NCBI GenBank assembly: GCA_019456225.1
Contig: VRUI01000002.1
Span: forward strand, 62,001-126,000
Direction: 5' to 3'
Source of the DNA: Planctomycetota bacterium
Lineage (GTDB): Bacteria > Planctomycetota > Phycisphaerae > Sedimentisphaerales > Anaerohalosphaeraceae
DNA length: 64,000 nucleotides
Under the pieces are notes generated by a model. It made no database searches and was not told the DNA's origin. It saw only the letters and a list, made by a program, of their open reading frames with translations. The position numbers and the translations under genes were made by a program. Below are positions 43,866 through 49,643 of the stretch, one piece after another; the stretch's first letter is position 1; the number at the start of each line of letters is the position of its first letter.

Positions 43866-45056
43866 ATGAACAACAAAACCCCAATGGCAGTATTTTGCGG
43901 AGTCTTTATTATTTGTGCATGCGGTATTTGCGTCGCCGAATCCCCGCCGCCAAAGCCACTGACCGTCAAACCCTTTCAGCAAACCAGGGCGATGAAGGAA
44001 ATCGCCGACCAGGTCGGCAAACTCGCCGCAAGCGATATACCCGCTTCGGTTGTATTTGCCAAAGAGCTTGTAAAAGTGCTCAATGCCCACAAAGTGAAGA
44101 TGCCCGAAAAACTCGCCAAACTCAAAGCCCCGAAACCGCCTTTGCCTGACTATGAAGAAATGACCGAGAGCATATTCAAGCCGACGCACAAGATAGATGA
44201 ATTATGTGCCAAGAGCATATGGACCAAATATCCCGATTACGCGCTTCCTGCATCGCTTAGAAATGAATTGCTCGCTGCGATAGCCTGCCATTGTCCAAAC
44301 GGCGCTAACAGATTTGATTCGGCACGTCAGCTTTATGATCGAATAAACGATAATCCGGAGGAGTACCCGGATGTTCCGTTTAGATTGGTGCATAAGGCGA
44401 CTGTTTCGGCTATAAATTATATATTAGACAGAGCTTCTAAAGGAAAGTTCAGCGGAGATAATTCAGCGGTTGTGCTTTATGGGATCGCACTTTCTGCCAA
44501 TCATATCGCCCTGGAATCGATGATTGCCGAAAAACCTTCTAACCAAGCACTCGACAAAATAGTTGCTGAGTACAAAGCTAAAACAGATGCTCTGCTCAAA
44601 GCAGCGAAAGATGAAAAGCTGATCATAGCACTTACAAGAGCTAAGCAGAACTTCAAAAAATTCGATCGCATGACAGATATGTGGGCACAGTTGGCGGTCA
44701 TTAAAAAGGGATTAGAGCCGGTGATCAAGGGGTTTATCGATGCGGTCAACAAGGAAGACAAAAAAGCTGCGTCAAAATATATGACAGAAGAAATGGCTGA
44801 GGGTTTATTGAAACAAGTATCATTACGTGAGGCGATTTCGCAGACGAAAGATCAAAAAGTAAAAGAGGTCAAATTCCTGCTGCTCGGCAATCCAGACGGG
44901 GGAGGCGTCAAAGATGGAAAGCTGACTATAGGTTCTATCCAGGTGCATTTAAATATAATCTACTATAAAGGTCAGCCAAAACAAATAAAACGTGATCTGC
45001 CGGTAGTATTGACGCCAAATGGCTGGTTAATCGGCAATCCAAAAAAGAAAGTATAG
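43866..45056 (+). CDS. Secreted protein of unknown function
   Basis: The 396-aa protein has a Sec signal peptide (MAVFCGVFIICACGICVAES) and a Pro-rich segment, then a largely helical middle part (about 80-290). The C-terminal region (about 295-395) contains VIKGFIDAVNKEDKKAASKYMTEE and alternating strands ending VVLTPNGWLIGNPKKK, reminiscent of NTF2/DUF4878-type lipoprotein domains. I do not recognise a defined family. The gene is bounded on both sides by the same repeat types (73-bp element and heptamer arrays), as if it had been inserted as a unit. Confidence 0.75.
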   Translation: MNNKTPMAVFCGVFIICACGICVAESPPPKPLTVKPFQQTRAMKEIADQVGKLAASDIPASVVFAKELVKVLNAHKVKMPEKLAKLKAPKPPLPDYEEMTESIFKPTHKIDELCAKSIWTKYPDYALPASLRNELLAAIACHCPNGANRFDSARQLYDRINDNPEEYPDVPFRLVHKATVSAINYILDRASKGKFSGDNSAVVLYGIALSANHIALESMIAEKPSNQALDKIVAEYKAKTDALLKAAKDEKLIIALTRAKQNFKKFDRMTDMWAQLAVIKKGLEPVIKGFIDAVNKEDKKAASKYMTEEMAEGLLKQVSLREAISQTKDQKVKEVKFLLLGNPDGGGVKDGKLTIGSIQVHLNIIYYKGQPKQIKRDLPVVLTPNGWLIGNPKKKV

Positions 45057-45172
45057 ATATAGGATGGATGGTAAGGTGAACCACTAATCCCGATGTACAT
45101 CGGGGCTAATTTGCACTAATTTTTTTTTGGGGTTTTTTTCTTTATTTTTTATTGTTTTCTGGTAATATATTT

Positions 45173-45214
45173 TTAGCGATCAGCAAGTAGCGAACAGCGA
45201 ACAGCAATTAGTCC
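45173..45214. repeat. Heptamer array
   Basis: Six 7-bp units: TTAGCGA, TCAGCAA, GTAGCGA, ACAGCGA, ACAGCAA, TTAGTCC. The first two are identical to the array at 43576, and the flanking GGTAATATnTTTT is shared too. Confidence 0.78.
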
Positions 45215-45260
45215 GCCATAAAGATTTGTCGGATTTCGCTTCGCTCAAATTTGGGAGTTT

Positions 45261-45334
45261 GTCAATTGGGTTGTAAAAAAGGGCAGTTAATTAAATGGAC
45301 GGGATTACAGCATGCTATTTTACCTAAACCCCCG
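45261..45334. repeat. 73-bp repeated element, copy B
   Basis: The core aligns without gaps to copies A and C. After the shared ACCTAAACCCCC the downstream part differs: a short ACCC-CGC-GGGT hairpin replaces the GGCTCC terminator. Confidence 0.85.
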
Positions 45335-45524
45335 GAAACTACCCCGCGGGTCTTCAGTTATACCTTTTATTTTATTTAGGGTTTTTGCTCTTTACTTTTT
45401 GGGGATTGGCGGGTAGTTTGGAGAGGTGAAAAGTAACAGGTGGGAAAGTGACAAGGTGGTGGGAAGCGGCTGTTGGCCGTTGGTTTTTATTGGATTTTGA
45501 ATTTGTGATAGAGAGATTTGGGAT

Positions 45525-45563
45525 TTAGCCATTAGCTGTTAGCTGTGGAATCGGCGGAGCCGA
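45525..45563. repeat. Heptamer units plus CGGC-GGA-GCCG hairpin
   Basis: TTAGCCA, TTAGCTG, TTAGCTG, TGGAATC are in 7-bp phase, followed by CGGCGGAGCCG. Confidence 0.65.
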
Positions 45564-45598
45564 TGTTGTTTAAAAAAAGTGGTTTTAAAATAGGGTTT

Positions 45599-45612
45599 GT
45601 GAATTTATTCAC
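45599..45612 (+). promoter_or_regulatory. Palindromic leader element shared with the next gene
   Basis: GTGAATTTATTCAC is a perfect 14-bp palindrome preceded by GGGTTT, 48 bp before the protease start. A matching GGGTTT plus GTGAATGGATTTAC stands 56 bp before the following gene (46499-46512). It is a candidate operator. Confidence 0.5.
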
Positions 45613-45660
45613 AGATAAAGGGGTTGCCTCCCTCTTTAATTTTCATAAGGGAAATATAAT

Positions 45661-46479
45661 ATGTCTGACAGGCGATCAGTTTTCAAATCAGTCAAATCTG
45701 CAACCGTTGCTTTGGCTATAATGACCGAAAGAAACGATGGCAGTTGTCCATTTAAGATTGTAGGTTCTGGGTTTTGTGTTGACAGCATAGGAATCATAGT
45801 AACTTGTAGACATGTCCTTTCTGGTTTCATGCCCCTGCCTATAATGCAACAAATTGACAGGGTTAAGCAGACTGGTAATCTTGCCGTACGCCACACTCCA
45901 CATGTAATTTTTTACGGAACCAATCTTCAGCCAAAGCCTGACCATATCTATTCTGTTCCTACTCAAGTTAGCATATGCTCAGCAAAAACAGACTTTGATG
46001 TAGCTCTTATCAGGGTTAGTCCACATGCTGCATTTCCTAGAGGTTTTCCTTTTTTGGAAATTGAGGATTATGGTAATATATGTGAAGGCGATGAAATTGC
46101 GACATGTGGTTTTCCTTTAGGAAATTATCTACACGACCAAATAGGAACGGCTACAAGTTCATTCACGAAAGGGATAATAAGTTCTATAATCCCCGGACCG
46201 GATGTTCCGAAAAAACACTTAAAAGGTTTTCAGCTAAATCTCACAGCAACCGGTGGTAATAGCGGAGGTCCTGTATTTTCATTGACTACGGGCAAGGTGT
46301 TTGGTGTTTTACAGGGTGGTGTTGTTGATCCTAGAGGGATGATCGTGCCCAATTTAACGAAGGCAGAACCGGTTTACCCGGTTTTCGAACATAATTCCCT
46401 AGAAGAGATGAAAAAGATGGAAATACCAAAAACTGATGCTGATTGTGCTGCTCTTATGAAAAGTGTACGAAAAAAATGA
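45661..46479 (+). CDS. Trypsin-like serine protease (S1 fold)
   Basis: The 272-aa protein shows a complete catalytic triad: His51 in VTCRHVL, Asp113 in DFDVALIRV, and Ser201 in ATGGNSGGPVF. The N-terminal VGSGFCVDSIGIIVTC is the typical first barrel. No signal peptide or membrane segment is visible, so it is probably cytoplasmic, unlike HtrA/DegP, and no PDZ domain follows. The C-terminal tail is short and charged. It precedes an AlbA_2 gene with a similar leader, suggesting a joint system; intracellular proteases of this kind occur in defence modules, which is inference here. Confidence 0.88.
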   Translation: MSDRRSVFKSVKSATVALAIMTERNDGSCPFKIVGSGFCVDSIGIIVTCRHVLSGFMPLPIMQQIDRVKQTGNLAVRHTPHVIFYGTNLQPKPDHIYSVPTQVSICSAKTDFDVALIRVSPHAAFPRGFPFLEIEDYGNICEGDEIATCGFPLGNYLHDQIGTATSSFTKGIISSIIPGPDVPKKHLKGFQLNLTATGGNSGGPVFSLTTGKVFGVLQGGVVDPRGMIVPNLTKAEPVYPVFEHNSLEEMKKMEIPKTDADCAALMKSVRKK

Positions 46480-46498
46480 CAAAGAAGAAATTGGGTTT

Positions 46499-46512
46499 GT
46501 GAATGGATTTAC
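46499..46512 (+). promoter_or_regulatory. Imperfect palindromic leader before the AlbA_2 gene
   Basis: TTGGGTTTGTGAATGGATTTAC parallels the leader at 45593-45612 and is followed, as there, by CCTTTAATT-like sequence before the gene. The palindrome has mismatches near the centre. Confidence 0.4.
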
Positions 46513-46568
46513 ATAAAATACCGTGCCCCTTTAATTATTCTGTAAAGATATTATAGAAAGTTTTGGCG

Positions 46569-47729
46569 ATGCTTCTTGAGTACAATACGAAACGCAACCT
46601 CCAAAGTCTCATTGACAATAGAGTGCCTGAAGGAATAACCATAGATTACAAACAGGCTCTTAATATAGAAAGACCACGCGATAAAAAGGAATTCTTGAAT
46701 GATATTAGTTCCTTTGCAAATACTCAAGGCGGTCATATTATTTATGGCATGAAAGAAGGAAAAGGTATCGCCTCTGAACTATGTGGTATCACATTAGAAA
46801 ACGCTGACACAGAAAAGCAGAAACTTGAAAATCTTATCCGTGATGGTTTAGAACCGAGAGCATATGGTATACATATAGAACCTATCATATTAAGTGATGA
46901 TAAATACGCACTTGTTATCCGAATTCCCAGAAGTTACAACCCTCCCCATATGGTAATAATTGATGGACATCGTAAGTTTTATGGCCGAAATTCATCTGGA
47001 AAATACCCCTTAAACGTTGAGGATTTACGTGTTATATTTGGTCTTGCGGATGAAATCACAAAGAAAGCAAAGGAATTCTGTTACGACAGACTTTTTAAAA
47101 TCAAATCCGGTCAACCCCCTGTTCCTTTGTTAGAAGGACCAAAGTACGTCCTACATTTAATTCCTTTTGGCTCTTTTAGGCCGACTGGCAATTATGACTT
47201 GTCTCAATTTAGCAAAGATCATAACAATTTGCCTAATATCCAGTATAAAGTTCACGATGGCAGATATAACTTTGATGGTTATGTTACACATAAGGGGTAT
47301 TTTAATAGTAGCGATTCAAAGCCAACTCATTCGTACACCCAAATTTTTCGTAATGGCATAATCGAAGCAGTTTATATGGAATATAATCCTAGCGCGGAAG
47401 GTAAAATAAATAAGATAATAAACCTAGATTGTGAACGCATGATAATAAATGCAATGAAAAAATATTTAGACATACAACAAAGTATAGGGATTACCCCACC
47501 GGTATTCGTTATATTTACTCTTCTTGGAGTAAAAAATGTTCGTATTGGGCGTCGTGTGTTTAGTGAATTAGAACCTATAGATTATTCTATTCCTTTCACG
47601 CAAGATGATTTAATCTTGCCGGAGATTGTTTTTTCAAATTTTGACAATTCTCAAATTGAACAACAGGTGCGTCAGGTTTTTGATATTGTGCTTAATACTG
47701 CTAATCTTACACGCGAGAATATAACATAG
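46569..47729 (+). CDS. AlbA_2 (Schlafen-like) domain protein
   Basis: Residues ~5-155 match the AlbA_2/divergent AAA-4 domain: ITIDYKQALN (the E/D-x-K-like start), EFLNDISSFANTQGGHIIYGMKEGKG, LENLIRDGLEPRAYGIHIEPI, and HRKFYGRNSSGKYPLNVEDLRVIF. These domains occur in predicted nucleic-acid-binding regulators and Schlafen-like effectors. The ~230-residue C-terminal part is not recognised. The ATG at 46569 is preferred to a TTG two codons upstream. Codon usage appears more AT-rich than in the flagellar genes, suggesting transfer. Confidence 0.85.
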   Translation: MLLEYNTKRNLQSLIDNRVPEGITIDYKQALNIERPRDKKEFLNDISSFANTQGGHIIYGMKEGKGIASELCGITLENADTEKQKLENLIRDGLEPRAYGIHIEPIILSDDKYALVIRIPRSYNPPHMVIIDGHRKFYGRNSSGKYPLNVEDLRVIFGLADEITKKAKEFCYDRLFKIKSGQPPVPLLEGPKYVLHLIPFGSFRPTGNYDLSQFSKDHNNLPNIQYKVHDGRYNFDGYVTHKGYFNSSDSKPTHSYTQIFRNGIIEAVYMEYNPSAEGKINKIINLDCERMIINAMKKYLDIQQSIGITPPVFVIFTLLGVKNVRIGRRVFSELEPIDYSIPFTQDDLILPEIVFSNFDNSQIEQQVRQVFDIVLNTANLTRENIT

Positions 47730-47840
47730 CCTTGTATGATTGGTTGATTATTAAGACATGCTGAGTTATTTAATTAAAGAGCTTGGCCGAGTCTGCCATA
47801 GGTGGATAAATATTGTTAGGCCTAAAAGGAGATATAGAAA

Positions 47841-48809
47841 TTGCCAGATCAAGAAAAAAAACATGATCTATTTGATTTTATGTCTCAAATTAGTGTGGAG
47901 ATGGCTTCCGAATATAATCGCATTCAAAAGCGTGCCACTGAAGACCCTGGAACAGCTGGAGATCAAGGTGAAGAAAATTGGGCGGCTTTATTAAGAGATT
48001 GGTTGCCGCCAACATATCAGATTGTGACAAAAGGAAGAATCATTAGCCATGAAGGAAAGACTAGCCCGCAAATTGATGTGCTGGTATTAAAGTCTTCCTA
48101 TCCAAAAAAGTTACTGGATAAAAAAGTTTATTTAGCTGCTGGGGTAGCGGCAGCCTTTGAATGCAAAGTAACACTGAAAGCTTCGCATATTACAGAAGCC
48201 ATCGAAAACTGTGTCGAAATAAAGAATTTATTTCCAGCTCGAAAAGGTTCTCCGTATAAAGAACTTCATTCCCCAATTGTGTATGGCTTGCTAGCACATT
48301 CTCATAATTGGAAAGGGAAAAAATCAACTCCTTTGGAAAATATTGAAAATAAGCTGCTCGAAAAAGATCAAAAGTTCGTTGATCATCCTAGAAAAGCACT
48401 TGACCTTGTTTGTGTGGCAGACCTAGCAGCTTGGGTTTTATTCAAAATGACATTTTATGGGCCAAAACAATCTAAGGATTGGGAAAGAATGGCTCCAATT
48501 TATGGAACTTTGGGATCAGCTTCGACGGGATACATAGAGCATAGCAAAAATAGTTTGAACCAGGAAAGTCATTTCACGCCAGTTGGAACATTCATTTCAT
48601 ATCTATCCAAGAGCCTTGCGTGGGAAAATCATGAGTATAGGAGCTTGGCGGACTATTATAGAATCACGTATATTAGTGGCTCAGGACAAGGCACCAGTAT
48701 GAGAAGGTGGAGTGCAGATATTTATTCTGATGACATCAGGACAAAAGTTGAAAATGGCATGTTGAGTAATGGAGCTCCTTGGGATGAATGGTCAATCTGC
48801 TTTCCATAG
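47841..48809 (+). CDS. DUF6602-type predicted nuclease
   Basis: The 322-aa protein starts at a TTG with a near-perfect ribosome-binding site (AAAGGAGA, eight bases upstream). The N-terminal half carries GEENWAALLRDWLPPTYQIVTKGRI, then SPQIDVLVL with Asp79, and AAFECKVTL with Glu107 and Lys109. This is a D...E-x-K arrangement of the PD-(D/E)xK nuclease fold, and the family resembles DUF6602. The C-terminal half is not recognised. It lies 111 bp behind the AlbA_2 gene on the same strand and has similar AT-rich codon use. Confidence 0.78.
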   Translation: MPDQEKKHDLFDFMSQISVEMASEYNRIQKRATEDPGTAGDQGEENWAALLRDWLPPTYQIVTKGRIISHEGKTSPQIDVLVLKSSYPKKLLDKKVYLAAGVAAAFECKVTLKASHITEAIENCVEIKNLFPARKGSPYKELHSPIVYGLLAHSHNWKGKKSTPLENIENKLLEKDQKFVDHPRKALDLVCVADLAAWVLFKMTFYGPKQSKDWERMAPIYGTLGSASTGYIEHSKNSLNQESHFTPVGTFISYLSKSLAWENHEYRSLADYYRITYISGSGQGTSMRRWSADIYSDDIRTKVENGMLSNGAPWDEWSICFP

Positions 48810-49417
48810 GAGGAAATTAAAGGTGTCAGTGTGAATTTTTGGGATTTGGCGCACTCCTTTGGAGTGCTTGACCCCGGATTGGTGAATCCGGGGCTAAATG
48901 AATTGGAATTCTTGTATGATTAATTTTGGGGTTACAGAACGTAAACGGCAGGGGCTTGAGCGGCGTATGCTTGATTGCGGTCTGCTTGAGGATGATCCAT
49001 TCGACTGCGCTCAGGACAAGCATTGAAGAAAAATTCGTTCGAAGCAGTGGGGCGGTTTGTGCGGGCCCTTTGGGCCCTTACCCCCTACCGCGGGGGTAGG
49101 GGGTTAAGTGGTTTGGAAACCGCCTTTGGCGGATACTATTACATGCTGTGTCCCGGGTTCCTCCTTCGACTTCGGGCCTTTGGTCCTTCGCTCAGGATGA
49201 CAGGGGGATTTCGATTTATAATTGATTCCCGACGTGAAGCCGGGATGTTCCAGATTGATGATTTATTAATGTGTTTTTGGGAAATGGGAGATTGTCAATT
49301 GGGTTGTAAAATAGGGCAGTTAATTAAAGGGACGGGATTGCAGGATGCTATTTTACCTAAACCCCCGAAAAAGGCTCCCGGAGCCTTTAGTTAACAGGAG
49401 CCTTTAGTTAACAGCCT
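48810..49417. other. Repeat-rich spacer between the nuclease-like gene and a small leftward ORF
   Basis: No convincing gene is present. Visible elements are: CCCCGGATT...AATCCGGGG (48873), ATTCGACTGCGCTCAGGACAAG (48999), GGGCCCTTTGGGCCC followed by a CCCCCTACCGCGGGGGTAGGGGG stem (about 49058-49104), CCGCCTTTGGCGG (49123), CTTCGCTCAGGATGAC (49187), TCCCG...CGGGA (49226), and copy C of the 73-bp element (49294). It is a concentration of interspersed palindromic units. Confidence 0.7.
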
Positions 49418-49420
49418 TTA
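49294..49420. repeat. 73-bp repeated element, copy C, with terminator and TTTAGTTAAC repeats
   Basis: The core 49294-49366 is followed by the same AAAGGCTCC-C-GGAGCCTTT stem as copy A and by three copies of CCTTTAGTTAAC (versus two AGTTAAT copies in A). In the minus direction the stem is followed by TTTTTCGG, so it can terminate transcripts of the leftward genes at 49418-52343. Confidence 0.85.
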
Positions 49421-49522
49421 GTTAACATTGTACTGGTCGGGGAAATCGGCAAGGATTCCTGGCACCCAGAGAAGAAAAATCACAAACAACCATACGAAAT
49501 AACGCTTACATACTTTTGTCAT
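49418..49522 (-). CDS. 34-aa hydrophobic peptide
   Basis: The ORF (ATG at 49522, TAA at 49418) encodes MTKVCKRYFVWLFVIFLLW followed by VPGILADFPDQYNVN. It looks like a signal peptide or single membrane helix with a short exported tail. AGGTAGG lies about nine bases upstream of the ATG. It follows the dihaem protein gene on the same strand and ends at the repeat terminator. A very short secreted peptide is plausible; the evidence is the ribosome-binding site and composition. Confidence 0.5.
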   Translation of the reverse strand: MTKVCKRYFVWLFVIFLLWVPGILADFPDQYNVN

Positions 49523-49571
49523 AATAATCCTACCTAACTGTCACGTTTTTTGTGTGCTTTCAGCGCAGCGA

Positions 49572-49621
49572 TTATCCCTGCGCTCGCGCTTCGGGCTACT
49601 GTTGGCAAGATGCCAACAGTA
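49572..49621. repeat. REP-like unit plus 11-bp stem-loop downstream of the dihaem gene
   Basis: The 26-bp unit TTATCCCTGCGCT...TTCGGGCT (49572-49597) also occurs at 5061-5086 with one mismatch. It is followed by a perfect 11-bp stem (TACTGTTGGCA / TGCCAACAGTA) with loop AGA. Confidence 0.75.
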
Positions 49622-49643
49622 TGTAACAATGCCGGCAGTTCGT

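Larger units (their letters stand above)
45057..45660. other. Repeat-rich spacer upstream of the protease gene
   Basis: This 604-bp spacer contains a compact copy of blocks seen upstream of the preceding gene: the CCCGATGTACATCGGG palindrome (45085), the CTTTATTTTTTATTG stretch, a heptamer array (45173), the 73-bp element (45261), a second heptamer array with hairpin (45525-45563), and a palindromic leader (45599-45612). No gene is seen. Confidence 0.75.

Noticed and set aside
47758-47994. 78-codon frame overlapping the start of the nuclease-like gene
   Set aside because: It overlaps the strongly supported TTG start with AAAGGAGA in another frame and shows no protein-like features.
49023-49394. 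123-codon frame in the spacer after the nuclease-like gene
   Set aside because: It runs through interspersed palindromes and the 73-bp element; no protein-like composition is seen.
43719-49420. Integron attC sites as an explanation for the repeats that flank cargo genes
   Set aside because: The copies lack paired RYYYAAC/GTTRRRY boxes in the right arrangement, the core is not an imperfect palindrome, and no integrase is present.
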